DNA of 64,000 nt from Mesorhizobium sp. (GTDB lineage: Bacteria; Pseudomonadota; Alphaproteobacteria; Rhizobiales; Rhizobiaceae), in contig NZ_SUGA01000017.1 of assembly GCF_004963255.1 (NCBI RefSeq), positions 62,390 to 126,389 of the forward strand, written 5' to 3'. A program made the translations under genes and the position numbers. This document shows positions 45,712 to 54,768 of this stretch, piece by piece (within the stretch, counting starts at the first letter, position 1; each line of letters starts with the position of its first letter). The notes beneath the pieces were generated by a model, which was not told the DNA's origin, did no database searches, and saw nothing but the letters and a program-made list of their open reading frames with translations.

Positions 45712-47136
45712 CTAATCGATTTGATCTCCAATGCGCGCCAGGCTTTCCTGGCGGCCCAGCACGGCCAGCACGTCGAACACACCAGGCGATGTGCTGCGGC
45801 CGGTCAGTGCGGCTCTAAGTGGTTGTGCCACCGCGCCAAGCTTGTATCCGCCAGCCTGCGCGAACTCGCGGATCGAAGCCTCCGCCGAGGCGGCGCTCCA
45901 CTCGCCCTGGACAGAAGACAGTGCGCCATGCGCGCCGCGCAGAATCGCGCGCGCATCCGCGCTGAGCAAGCCCGCTGCCTTCTCGTCCAGGGGCAGTGGC
46001 CGCTCGGCAAACAGGAAAGCCGCGCCGTCGACCAGCTCCACCAGGGTCTTGGCCCGCTCCTTGAGGCCGGGCATGGCGGCAAGCAGCTGCGCCTTTCGCT
46101 TGTCATCGAGTTTTGCGGCGAGCGTCGGACCGCCTTCGAGATAGGGCAGGGTGGCGACGAAGATATCGAACAGCGCGTGATCGTCCATCTTGCGCATATG
46201 CACGCCGTTCAGCGCCTCGAGCTTGGCGAAGTCGAAGCGGGCAGCGCCCTTGTTGACGTCGCCGATGTCGAACCAGGCGATCATGTCCTTGATCGACATC
46301 ACCTCGTCGTCGCCATGGCTCCAGCCGAGCCGCGCCAGGTAGTTAAGCAAGGCCTCCGGCAGATATCCCATGGCGCGATAGGCCTCGACGCCCAGTGCGC
46401 CGTGCCGCTTCGAAAGCTTGGCGCCGTCGGCGCCGTGGATCAGCGGGATATGCGACATCGACGGCACCGCCCAGCCCATGGCGTTGTAGATCACCGTCTG
46501 GCGCGCGGCGTTGGTCAGGTGATCGTCGCCGCGGATGATGTGGGTGACGCCCATGTCGTGGTCGTCGACGACGACGGCATGCATGTAGGTCGGGTTGCCG
46601 TCCGAGCGCAGGATGATGAAGTCGTCGAGATCCTTGTTCGGGAAGCGAACCTCGCCCTGAACGCGGTCGTTGACGATCGTCACGCCCTCGGTCGGCGCCT
46701 TGATGCGGATGGCACCCTTGACGCCTGCCGGCGCCTCGGAGGGATCGCGGTCGCGCCACTGACCGTTGTAGCGCGGCGGCAGACCCTTGGCGCGGGCCGC
46801 CTCGCGCATCGCCTCCAGCTCCGCGGGCGTCTCGTAGCTGTAATAGGCCTTGCCCAGGCGCACGAGCTCCTCGGCCACCTCGCGATGGCGCGGGGCGCGC
46901 TCGAACTGGGATACGGCGTCGCCATCCCAGGAAAGGCCAAGCCAGGTCAATCCGTCGAGAATGGCGGCCGTGGCGGCTTCGGTGGAGCGCTCGCGATCGG
47001 TGTCCTCGATACGCAGCAGCATCGTGCCGCCGGTGTGCCTGGCATAGAGCCAGTTGAACAGCGCCGTGCGCGCCCCGCCAATATGCAGGTAGCCTGTGGG
47101 CGAGGGGGCGAAACGGGTGACGACCTTGTCGGACAT
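45712..47136 (-). CDS. gltX: Glutamate-tRNA ligase
   Basis: Class I aminoacyl-tRNA synthetase. 474 residues: PSPTGYLHIGGARTALFNWLYAR with the HIGH-like motif, DTDRERST, HIIRGDDHLTNAARQ, and KLSKRHGA as the KMSKS loop. With GatCAB coded in this window, a non-discriminating GluRS that also charges tRNA(Gln) is expected, although rhizobia may carry two gltX genes. ATG at 47136 (MSDKVVTRF). Divergent from comEC. Confidence 0.95.
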   Translation of the reverse strand: MSDKVVTRFAPSPTGYLHIGGARTALFNWLYARHTGGTMLLRIEDTDRERSTEAATAAILDGLTWLGLSWDGDAVSQFERAPRHREVAEELVRLGKAYYSYETPAELEAMREAARAKGLPPRYNGQWRDRDPSEAPAGVKGAIRIKAPTEGVTIVNDRVQGEVRFPNKDLDDFIILRSDGNPTYMHAVVVDDHDMGVTHIIRGDDHLTNAARQTVIYNAMGWAVPSMSHIPLIHGADGAKLSKRHGALGVEAYRAMGYLPEALLNYLARLGWSHGDDEVMSIKDMIAWFDIGDVNKGAARFDFAKLEALNGVHMRKMDDHALFDIFVATLPYLEGGPTLAAKLDDKRKAQLLAAMPGLKERAKTLVELVDGAAFLFAERPLPLDEKAAGLLSADARAILRGAHGALSSVQGEWSAASAEASIREFAQAGGYKLGAVAQPLRAALTGRSTSPGVFDVLAVLGRQESLARIGDQID

Positions 47137-47237
47137 GGAACTCTCGAAGAAGCACTGAAACGGCATATTTCGCGTGGGCTTTCGCGCAGTCGGCGTTCAT
47201 GTACCATAGGCGGTCTGGGGCGCAAGGGGCAGACCCG

Positions 47238-49706
47238 ATGGCTGGACGTGGCCGGGGCGTGAGGGAGGACGGGGAATCGACAGCAGGCGTCAGCGAGCGC
47301 CTGATGTTTGCCCATGCCGCGCCCGCTGAAGAAGCGCCGCTTTCGCTTCCAGAACTCCATCCGCCCGCCGAGCTACCGCCGCCTGGTGGCGGTGCGCTGC
47401 AGCCAGCGTCGCCAACGGGTACCGTAGGCCAAATCCCCAAACAGTTTGGCCGCGTTTCGCTTCCTGCGCTGCGGCGAAGCGTTGCGGTCGCTGCCACCAC
47501 CGAGCTCGACCGCGGCGTCGGCTTCCTGCTGGTGCCGGTGTTCCTGGCCGCCGGTGTCATCTATTACTTCTCGCTCAACACCGAGCCAGACCTCTACAGG
47601 CCGCTTGCCGCGGTGGCTCTGATGGCTCTCTGCGCGGCGGTGTCGCGCTCCTGGCAAAAGACGCACCTTGTCTTCATGGCATCGCTTTTCTGCGCGCTCG
47701 GGTTTCTCGCGGCCAAGGTGGAGACCTGGCGGATGGCGACGCCGATGCTGGGGTCCGAAATCCAGACCCGGCTGACCGGCCGCCTGGTCACCGCCGAAGC
47801 GATGGCCAATGGCCGTGTGCGGCTGACCATCGATCTCGTCTCCACCGAGTACCCGACGCTGCGCTACGCGCCCGACCGCGTTCGGCTGTCGGCGCGCAGG
47901 ATCCCGCCCGGTATGACCGCCGGATCGATGCTGACCGGCTATGCCAAGCTGCTGCCGCCGACCGGTCCGGTCCGGCCGGAGAGTTACGATTTTTCCTTCG
48001 ACAGCTACTTTAGCGGCATCGGCGGCAGCGGCTTCTTCCTGGGCGACCCAAAGCTGTTGGCTCCGCCTTCGACGGCGACAACGGGGGCTCCCTTGGGAGC
48101 GCGCATTGCGTCGGCCGTGGAAAACGCGCGCGAAGGGATCGCCGACCACATCCGGAGCAGCATCGGCGGGTCCGAAGGCGAGATCGCGGCGGCGCTGATC
48201 GTCGGCGTGCGCGCCGGCATTCCGGATGCGATCAACGAGTCGATGCGACGGACCGGCATCTATCACATCATCTCGATCTCCGGCCTGCACATGGCGCTGG
48301 TCGCCGGCACGATCATGTTCCTGCTGCGCGGCGCCTTCGCGCTGTTTCCCGATTTCTCGTCGCGCCGGCCGGTGAAGAAATACGCCGCGGCAATCGCGCT
48401 GGCCTCGATCGCCGCCTACCTCGTCATCTCCGGCATCGTGGTGGCGGCCGAGCGAAGCTTCATCATGCTTGCGGTCATGCTTGTAGCGGTGCTCTTCGAC
48501 CGCGCGGCGTTGACGATGCGCAACCTGGCGATCTCGGCGATTGCCGTCATCCTTGTCTCGCCGCATGAAGTGGTCGGCCCGAGCTTCCAGATGTCCTTCG
48601 CGGCCACTGCGGCCCTGGTCGGCGCCTATGCCGGCTTTGCCGATTATCGCGCCGGCAAAACGACCGCGCCGCCGGTGAAGCGTTCGTTCCTGAGGTTCCT
48701 GTCGCGAAAACTGGCGGTTGGCGTAGGCGGCGCTGCTGTGACCTCGCTCATCGCCGGCAGCGCGACATTGCTGTTTGCGATCTGGCACTTTCAGCGCGTG
48801 TCGCCGCTCAGCCTGCTCGCCAATCTGGCGGTCATGCCGATCGTCTCGCTGATCGTCATGCCGTTCGCCGTGTTAAGCGCGCTCGCCATGCCGTTCGGCT
48901 TCGACGGTCCCTTCCTCTATGTGATGGGCAAGGGCCTGACAGCGATGATCGCCATTTCGGCATGGATTTCCGAGCGCTCGCCAGTCGATGCCGTGGGATT
49001 GATCTCGATCCAGTCGGTGCTGCTGGCGACAATCGCGCTCGTCATCGCAACCATGGCCACCACCTGGCTGAGGCTTGCCGCTGTGCCCTTCGCGCTCGCC
49101 GCGCTGCTGGCCATCCCGCATGTGCGCACGCCGGATGTGCTGATCTCGGAGGACGCGCATCTCGTGGCGATGCCGATCGGCGGCGGCGAGCTTGCCGTCA
49201 ACCGCGAACGCTCCAACGAGTTCACCACCGACAATTGGAAGCGGGCGCTGAAGGCTGAGGACATCGTGCCGCCCGAGACATTTGCCAAGGATGCACTCGA
49301 TATCGCCGACCCGGTCGACCTGCCGCCCGGCTCGCCCTTCTATTGCACCGGCGATCTCTGCATTGGCCGGCATCCGTCCGGCGCGATCGTCGCGCTCGCC
49401 GAAAACCGCGACAGCGCACGGCCCGCCTGCGGCTTTGCCGACCTCATCGTCATCAACGATGCGACGGCCTACAATCCCTGCTGGGATCAGCGCGTGCTTG
49501 TCGTCACCAAGCGCCAGCTGGCGCGCGACGGCAGCGCCGCGGTCTTCTTCGATCCACAATCGGCGACCGCGCGAGCAGCCATCCAATATGCGGTCGAAAA
49601 GCCATATCGGCCCTGGCACGAGCAGCGCAAATACACCCGCGAGGCGAGGGGACTGCCACCTTATGAAAAGCCCGAGAGGGCCAAGCCCTCGCAGCCGGAT
49701 CAGTAG
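47238..49706 (+). CDS. comEC: ComEC/Rec2 family competence-like membrane protein
   Basis: An 822-residue multi-pass protein of the DNA-uptake channel family. Pro-rich cytoplasmic N-terminus, two helices (about 80-150), a DUF4131 periplasmic domain, then the competence core with IYHIISISGLHMALVAGTIMFLLR and further helices up to about 630. It lacks a full metallo-beta-lactamase domain: the C-terminal 200 residues keep only short pieces (ADLIVINDATAYNPCWDQRVLVVTKRQ). ATG at 47238, divergent from gltX. Overlaps lexA tail to tail by 7 bp. Confidence 0.88.
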   Translation: MAGRGRGVREDGESTAGVSERLMFAHAAPAEEAPLSLPELHPPAELPPPGGGALQPASPTGTVGQIPKQFGRVSLPALRRSVAVAATTELDRGVGFLLVPVFLAAGVIYYFSLNTEPDLYRPLAAVALMALCAAVSRSWQKTHLVFMASLFCALGFLAAKVETWRMATPMLGSEIQTRLTGRLVTAEAMANGRVRLTIDLVSTEYPTLRYAPDRVRLSARRIPPGMTAGSMLTGYAKLLPPTGPVRPESYDFSFDSYFSGIGGSGFFLGDPKLLAPPSTATTGAPLGARIASAVENAREGIADHIRSSIGGSEGEIAAALIVGVRAGIPDAINESMRRTGIYHIISISGLHMALVAGTIMFLLRGAFALFPDFSSRRPVKKYAAAIALASIAAYLVISGIVVAAERSFIMLAVMLVAVLFDRAALTMRNLAISAIAVILVSPHEVVGPSFQMSFAATAALVGAYAGFADYRAGKTTAPPVKRSFLRFLSRKLAVGVGGAAVTSLIAGSATLLFAIWHFQRVSPLSLLANLAVMPIVSLIVMPFAVLSALAMPFGFDGPFLYVMGKGLTAMIAISAWISERSPVDAVGLISIQSVLLATIALVIATMATTWLRLAAVPFALAALLAIPHVRTPDVLISEDAHLVAMPIGGGELAVNRERSNEFTTDNWKRALKAEDIVPPETFAKDALDIADPVDLPPGSPFYCTGDLCIGRHPSGAIVALAENRDSARPACGFADLIVINDATAYNPCWDQRVLVVTKRQLARDGSAAVFFDPQSATARAAIQYAVEKPYRPWHEQRKYTREARGLPPYEKPERAKPSQPDQ

Positions 49707-50434
49707 CGGCGGATCAGCCCGACGAGCTTGCCCTGCACCTTGACCCGATCCGGCCCGAAAATGCGGGTCTCGTAGGCCGGGTTGGCGGCCTCCAGCGCGA
49801 TCGAAGCGCCCTTACGGCGGAAGCGCTTGAGCGTTGCCTCCTCGTCATCGACCAGCGCCACGACGATCTCGCCCGGGCTTGCCGTGCTGGCGTTGCGGAT
49901 GATGACGGTGTCGCCGTCGAAGATGCCAGCCTCGATCATCGAGTCGCCCTTGACCTCCAGCGCATAGTGCTCGCCGCCCATGATCATGTCCGGCGGGACC
50001 GAGATCGAATGCGTCTGGTGCTGGATGGCGTCGATCGGCACACCGGCGGCGATGCGGCCCATCACCGGAATGGACACCGCCGAAGCGGCGTCGTCATCAT
50101 TGCTGGGTGTCGGTGTACGCGAGGGCGCTGCCGGCTTGACCTGTCGGCTTAGATTGCCCTGGCCGCCCTGGATGACGCTTGGCGAAAATTTCTTCGCGGC
50201 GTTGAGGCCGGGAGCGATCGAGTCGGGCAGGCGCAAGACCTCCAGCGCGCGCGCCCGGTTCGGTAGCCGGCGAATGAAGCCGCGTTCTTCCAGCGCCGTG
50301 ATGAGCCGATGGATGCCGGACTTCGAGGCCAGGTCGAGCGCTTCCTTCATCTCGTCAAAGGATGGAGGAATCCCGCTCTCCTTCAGGCGTTCATGGATGA
50401 ACATCAGGAGTTCATGTTGCTTGCGCGTCAGCAT
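49700..50434 (-). CDS. lexA: LexA repressor
   Basis: SOS repressor. 244 residues: winged HTH (1-70, MLTRKQHELLMFIHERLKES and SKSGIHRLITALEERGFI), a long acidic linker, then the S24 peptidase domain with the cleavage bond A130-G131 in GRIAAGVPI, nucleophile S165 in KGDSMIEAG and K203 in EATLKRF. The linker (about residues 80-122) is longer than in E. coli LexA (202 residues). A perfect alphaproteobacterial SOS box lies 63 bp upstream. Confidence 0.96.
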   Translation of the reverse strand: MLTRKQHELLMFIHERLKESGIPPSFDEMKEALDLASKSGIHRLITALEERGFIRRLPNRARALEVLRLPDSIAPGLNAAKKFSPSVIQGGQGNLSRQVKPAAPSRTPTPSNDDDAASAVSIPVMGRIAAGVPIDAIQHQTHSISVPPDMIMGGEHYALEVKGDSMIEAGIFDGDTVIIRNASTASPGEIVVALVDDEEATLKRFRRKGASIALEAANPAYETRIFGPDRVKVQGKLVGLIRRY

Positions 50435-50496
50435 TGGCGGCCCCCACGGGTTCCGAAACCAGAATCAGAAAAACAAACCCAGAACAAACACTATCT

Positions 50497-50511
50497 GTTC
50501 CAGTTGTGTTC
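50497..50511. promoter_or_regulatory. LexA (SOS) box, GTTC-N7-GTTC
   Basis: GTTC (50497-50500), seven bases, GTTC (50508-50511): exact match to the alphaproteobacterial direct-repeat SOS motif, upstream of lexA, so autoregulation is expected. Confidence 0.85.
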
Positions 50512-50524
50512 CGCAACCGTTTAA

Positions 50525-50888
50525 AGTTTAATGAATTTCTTAACGCTGCCGAAAGAATGTTGCATCGGACGCTGCCCGGTCGCCACCGGTTGGGCTGTGT
50601 CATTGATTCCGCTCGATTTTGCAATTCTCCTCATGCTGAAATTGAGAGGCGACATCGTCGCAAAGGTGCTGAAGGGATCCAGTCAGCTGACCCAACCACG
50701 TACCGTAACGTGAACGAAACGAACTCAAAATGCCAACCTTGGCTAGGATTCCGATCCTCAGCCTTTGCCGTCTATGGACCAGCTAACATAGGACAGAAGG
50801 TTCTTGCCGGGTTGCGGACGGTGATGGGACAACCGCCTTGGTCGCCGGAGGGGTGTAGCGGCCTGGGTCGAAATGGAGGCGGTAGCAC
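50525..50888. other. Intergenic stretch with no gene identified
   Basis: About 360 bp between the lexA promoter region and kynU. Lower in GC than its flanks at the left end; short open frames have no recognisable features. A GGAGG ribosome-binding site for kynU lies at 50875-50879. I see no tRNA, hairpin terminator or known RNA. Confidence 0.6.
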
Positions 50889-52136
50889 ATGAGGGGAATT
50901 CCCGATCTTGCCGAGGTCGAGGCGATGGACGCCGCGGACCCGCTGCGCCCCTTGCGCGATCGCTTCGTCCTGCCGAAAGGAGTGATTTATCTCGACGGCA
51001 ATTCGCTGGGCGCTGCTTCGATCAACGTCTTCAACGAGATCGAGACGGCCGCGAAGCAGGAATGGGCGCAGGACCTCATCCGCGCCTGGAACACCGCCGG
51101 CTGGTTCGACATGCCTGTCAATCTGGGCGACCGGCTCGGGCGTCTGATCGGCGCCGCGCCTGGCCAGACGGTGGTATGCGACACCACCTCGATCAACATC
51201 TACAAGGTCCTGCATGCGGCGCTCGCAATGCGACCCGACCGCCCGGTGATCGTTGCCGAAGGCGACAGCTTTCCGACCGACCTCTACATGGCGGAGGGGG
51301 TGGCCTCGACGCGGCCCGGCACGGTGCTGCGGCTCGAAGGCGTCGATGCACCGACGATCGCGGAACTGATCGACGACCGTGTCGCCGTCATCCTGGTCAA
51401 CCACGTCAACTACAAGTCCGGCCGGTTGCGCGATATGGCGGCCCTGACCCGCAAGGCCCATGACGCCGGCGCGTTGATCGTCTGGGACCTCTGCCATACG
51501 GCCGGCGCCCTGCCGGTGGATCTCGACGGCTCGAATGCCGATTTCGCCATCGGCTGCACCTATAAATATCTCAATGGCGGACCGGGCGCGCCGGCCTTCA
51601 TCTACGGCGCCACCCGCCATCATCCCGACATCAGCCAGCCGCTCAGCGGCTGGTGGGGCCATGCCCGGCCCTTCGCGTTCGAGCAGGGTTATGCCGCCGG
51701 CACGGGCATCCGGCGATTCCTGTGCGGAACGCAGCCCGTGCTGTCGATGCGCGCGCTGAAAGGTTCCCTGGATCTCTGGGACGAGGTCGACATGACGGCC
51801 GTGCGGAAGAAAAGCGTCGCGCTGACGGATCTGTTCATCCGGCTTGTCGAAGCCAGATGCGGCGCTTTCGGTCTCGAGCTGGAAAGCCCGCGCAACGGCG
51901 CCGAGCGCGGCAGCCAAGTGTCGTTCGCCCATCCGCATGGCTACCAGGTGATGCGCGCCTTGATCGAGCGCGGCGTGATCGGCGATTTCCGTGCGCCGTC
52001 GACCGTCCGCTTCGGCTTCACGCCGCTCTATGTCGGCTACCGGGATGTCTGGAACGCCGTCGAGGTGCTGGAAGACATACTACGCACGGGCGCCTGGCAG
52101 GAGGCGCGCTATGCGATCAAGGAGGCCGTCACCTGA
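50889..52136 (+). CDS. kynU: Kynureninase
   Basis: PLP enzyme cleaving kynurenine to anthranilate and alanine. 415 residues: VIYLDGNSLGAAS, NIYKVLHAALAMRPDR, VNHVNYKSGRLRDM, VWDLCHTAGALPVDLDGSNADFAIGCTYKYLNGGPGAPAF with PLP lysine about 226, and PLSGWWGHARPF. GGAGG precedes the ATG. Followed after 59 bp by a formylkynurenine formamidase-like gene. Tryptophan dioxygenase (kynA) is not in the window. Anthranilate produced here could feed the trpD/trpC genes 2.5 kb away. Confidence 0.95.
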   Translation: MRGIPDLAEVEAMDAADPLRPLRDRFVLPKGVIYLDGNSLGAASINVFNEIETAAKQEWAQDLIRAWNTAGWFDMPVNLGDRLGRLIGAAPGQTVVCDTTSINIYKVLHAALAMRPDRPVIVAEGDSFPTDLYMAEGVASTRPGTVLRLEGVDAPTIAELIDDRVAVILVNHVNYKSGRLRDMAALTRKAHDAGALIVWDLCHTAGALPVDLDGSNADFAIGCTYKYLNGGPGAPAFIYGATRHHPDISQPLSGWWGHARPFAFEQGYAAGTGIRRFLCGTQPVLSMRALKGSLDLWDEVDMTAVRKKSVALTDLFIRLVEARCGAFGLELESPRNGAERGSQVSFAHPHGYQVMRALIERGVIGDFRAPSTVRFGFTPLYVGYRDVWNAVEVLEDILRTGAWQEARYAIKEAVT

Positions 52137-52195
52137 CTTCGAATGGCATGCCGAACAAAGACAACTCGAAATTGATCTGATCGCTGGAGGGGCCG

Positions 52196-53026
52196 ATGCT
52201 GGGACACCGCATTGTCGACTGGGATGACGCCTATGCCAACGGCGCGAACATCGCTGGCGGCGACCGCTGGCCGGCGGCCTGGGACGGCCCGGCTCAGGCA
52301 TTTCGCGAAAGGCTGCTGGCAGAGGGCAGGGCGCGGCTCGACATCGTCTATGGCGAGGCGCCGCGCAGCCGGTTCGATCTCTTCCTTCCGCCTGCCGCGC
52401 CGAAGGGGCTCGTCGTGTTCATCCATGGCGGCTACTGGATGGAATCGGACAAGACATCCTGGTCACATCTGGCCGCCGGCGCTGTCGGTCGCGGCTTTGC
52501 CGTCGCCATGCCTTCCTATACGCTGTGCCCGCAGACCAGGATCGGCGGCATCGTCAATGAAGTCGCGGCCGCGATCGGCAAGGCGGCGGCCATGGTCGAT
52601 GGCCCGCTGATGCTGACCGGTCACTCGGCCGGCGGACATCTTGCCAGCCGGATGGTGACGGCGACTTCGCCGCTGGGCGCCATGGTGGCGCAACGCATAC
52701 GCAAGGTCGTTTCGATTTCAGGCCTGCACGACCTTCGGCCGTTGATGTTCACGGCTTTGAACGAGACGCTGAACATCGACGAACGGGAAGCCTTGAGCGA
52801 AAGCCCAGCGCTGCTGCGGCCCGTGCAAGGAACCCGCATCACCTGTTGGGTCGGCGGCGGCGAGCGCTCGGAATTCCTGCGCCAGAGCGCCTTGCTCGCC
52901 AATATCTGGACGGGGCTCGGCGCCGCTACCCAGTCAGTTGTCGAGCCGGACCGGCATCATTTCAACGTCGCTGATGGTCTCGCAGATCCGGACCATCCCC
53001 TGACCCGAACGCTGGTGGACGAATAA
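52196..53026 (+). CDS. Alpha/beta hydrolase, probable N-formylkynurenine formamidase
   Basis: A 276-residue esterase-type hydrolase. The oxyanion motif HGGYW (77-81, VVFIHGGYWMESDKTSW), typical of eukaryote-like kynurenine formamidases, is followed by the nucleophile elbow GHSAGGHLA (S144) and a late His in DRHHFNV. The position directly after kynU supports formylkynurenine hydrolysis, the preceding pathway step; it is unrelated to the bacterial metal-dependent KynB fold. GGAGGGG precedes the ATG. Other ester substrates remain possible. Confidence 0.82.
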   Translation: MLGHRIVDWDDAYANGANIAGGDRWPAAWDGPAQAFRERLLAEGRARLDIVYGEAPRSRFDLFLPPAAPKGLVVFIHGGYWMESDKTSWSHLAAGAVGRGFAVAMPSYTLCPQTRIGGIVNEVAAAIGKAAAMVDGPLMLTGHSAGGHLASRMVTATSPLGAMVAQRIRKVVSISGLHDLRPLMFTALNETLNIDEREALSESPALLRPVQGTRITCWVGGGERSEFLRQSALLANIWTGLGAATQSVVEPDRHHFNVADGLADPDHPLTRTLVDE

Positions 53027-53081
53027 CGATCGAATTCGTCGACGTATGACGATCGGCTGACCGACCGGCGTTGTCGATCTA

Positions 53082-54287
53082 TCAGCGCAGCATAAGCACG
53101 CTGCATTCGGCGCCAAGCTCCGCAGCCAGCGCGAATGGCTCACGCACGATCAGGCCGTTGGCGTCGGCGAGCATCTTGAGCATCGAGGAGTCCTGGATGC
53201 CGAAGGGGGTCGCAACCAGGGTGCCGGCGTCCTCGCGCACCACGGCGCGAACATAGTCCTGCCTGAGATCGTTGGCCGGCATCGCGGCGCCCAGCCTGGC
53301 CGTTCGCACGTCCTGCCTGAAATTGCGGCCGCCGAGCCGGGCAAGCAGCGGCTTCAGGAAGAGCTGCGAGCAGACGATGCTTGCCACCGGATTGCCTGGC
53401 AGGCCGATGCAGCGGACATTGCCAAGCCGGCCGAACATCAACGGTTTGCCGGGGCGCATTGCGATCTTCCAGAAGTCGAGCCGCATGCCTTCGCCGGTCA
53501 GCACGTCATGGATCAGGTCGTGATCGCCGACCGAGGCGCCGCCCAGCGTGACGATGACATCTGCGCCCGCCTCGACCGCTTTCCTGACCAGCGCGGCGAT
53601 CGCCTCCTTGCGATCGGCGGCGATGCCGAAATCGAGCGCCCGCGCGCCGACCGACTGGGCGGCGGCGGCAACGCCATAGGCATTAGAGGAAATGATCTGA
53701 TCTGGGCCGAGCGTGCTGCCCGGCGGCAGCAATTCATCGCCGGTGGCGATGATCGCGACCACCGGCTGGCGTACGACATTCAAGGCAGGGTGGTTGGCAG
53801 AAGCCGCCAGCGAAAGAGCCGCCGCATCGAGCAAGCGACCTTTTTCGAGCAGCACATCGCCTTCGCCGAAATCGAGCCCGCGGCGCCGCACATTGCGGGC
53901 TTCGGCGGTCGGCTCCGTCACCTCGATCTTGCCGCCACCTAAGTCGCGGACGTTTTCCTGGATGACGATGGTGTCGGCGCCTTCAGGCAGCGGCGCGCCG
54001 GTGAAGATGCGCACGGCCTGGCCTTCTCCGACTGTTCCGGAGAAGCCGCGCCCGGCAGGCGCCATGCCTATCACTTCCAGTTGCGCCGGCGCTGAAGCGA
54101 CGTCGGCGGAACGCGCGGCGTATCCGTCCATCGCGGAGGCGTTGAAAGGCGGCTGCGTGCGCAGCGCCACAACCGGTTCCGCCAGGACCCGTCCGGCCGC
54201 TTCCGCCAGCGGAATGCTTTCGCCCGGCAAAGGCGTTGCGCCGTCGAGCAGGCGCGCGAGCGCTTCGGCGACCGGTACCAGCGCCAT
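53082..54287 (-). CDS. moeA: Molybdopterin molybdotransferase MoeA
   Basis: Inserts molybdate into adenylylated molybdopterin. 401 residues: domain with NASAMDGYA, IFTGAPLPEGADTIVIQE, VAIIATGDELLPPGS, TLGGASVGDHDLIHDVL, MRPGKPLMFG, and GLPGNPVASIV. ATG at 54287 (MALVPVAEALARLL), whose first base is the last of the moaC stop (TGATG); the longer in-frame reading is moaC in another frame. Last gene of a five-gene overlapping unit. Confidence 0.95.
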   Translation of the reverse strand: MALVPVAEALARLLDGATPLPGESIPLAEAAGRVLAEPVVALRTQPPFNASAMDGYAARSADVASAPAQLEVIGMAPAGRGFSGTVGEGQAVRIFTGAPLPEGADTIVIQENVRDLGGGKIEVTEPTAEARNVRRRGLDFGEGDVLLEKGRLLDAAALSLAASANHPALNVVRQPVVAIIATGDELLPPGSTLGPDQIISSNAYGVAAAAQSVGARALDFGIAADRKEAIAALVRKAVEAGADVIVTLGGASVGDHDLIHDVLTGEGMRLDFWKIAMRPGKPLMFGRLGNVRCIGLPGNPVASIVCSQLFLKPLLARLGGRNFRQDVRTARLGAAMPANDLRQDYVRAVVREDAGTLVATPFGIQDSSMLKMLADANGLIVREPFALAAELGAECSVLMLR

Positions 54288-54766
54288 CAGGCATCCGCCT
54301 TGTAGTCTCCGGATTTGCCGCCGGTCTTCTCGACCAGCCGGACACCGGAAATCACCATGCCGCGATCCACCGCCTTGGCCATGTCGTAGATGGTGAGGCA
54401 GGCGACCGAGGCGGCGGTCAGCGCTTCCATCTCCACGCCGGTCTTGCCGGTGACGCGGGCGAGCGCTGTGACCTTGAGGCCGGGCAGCGAATGGTCCGGC
54501 TCGATCTCGACGGCCACTTTGGTCAGAAGCAGCGGATGGCAAAGCGGGATCAGATCATGCGTCTTCTTCGCGGCCATGATGCCGGCGATACGGGCGGTGC
54601 CCAGCACATCGCCCTTCTTGGCGTCGCCGGCCAGAATCATCTCCAGCGTTTCGGGGCGCATCGAGACAAAGCCCTCGGCGATCGCCGTGCGAGTCGTCTC
54701 GGCCTTGTCGCCGACATCGACCATGTTGGCTTCGCCCTTGGCGCCGAGATGCGTGAGGGTGGGCAT
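54287..54766 (-). CDS. moaC: Cyclic pyranopterin monophosphate synthase MoaC
   Basis: Converts the MoaA product to cyclic pyranopterin monophosphate. 159 residues: HLGAKGEANMVDVGDKAETTRTAIAEG, GDVLGTARIAGIMAAKKTHDLIPLCHPL, and ARVTGKTGVEMEALTAASVACLTIYDM, with the catalytic lysines in AAKKT and TGVEMEA context. ATG at 54766 starts 2 bp after the trpC stop; a TTG at 54772 would overlap it. Coupled to moeA. No moaA nearby. Confidence 0.95.
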   Translation of the reverse strand: MPTLTHLGAKGEANMVDVGDKAETTRTAIAEGFVSMRPETLEMILAGDAKKGDVLGTARIAGIMAAKKTHDLIPLCHPLLLTKVAVEIEPDHSLPGLKVTALARVTGKTGVEMEALTAASVACLTIYDMAKAVDRGMVISGVRLVEKTGGKSGDYKADA

Positions 54767-54768
54767 TC

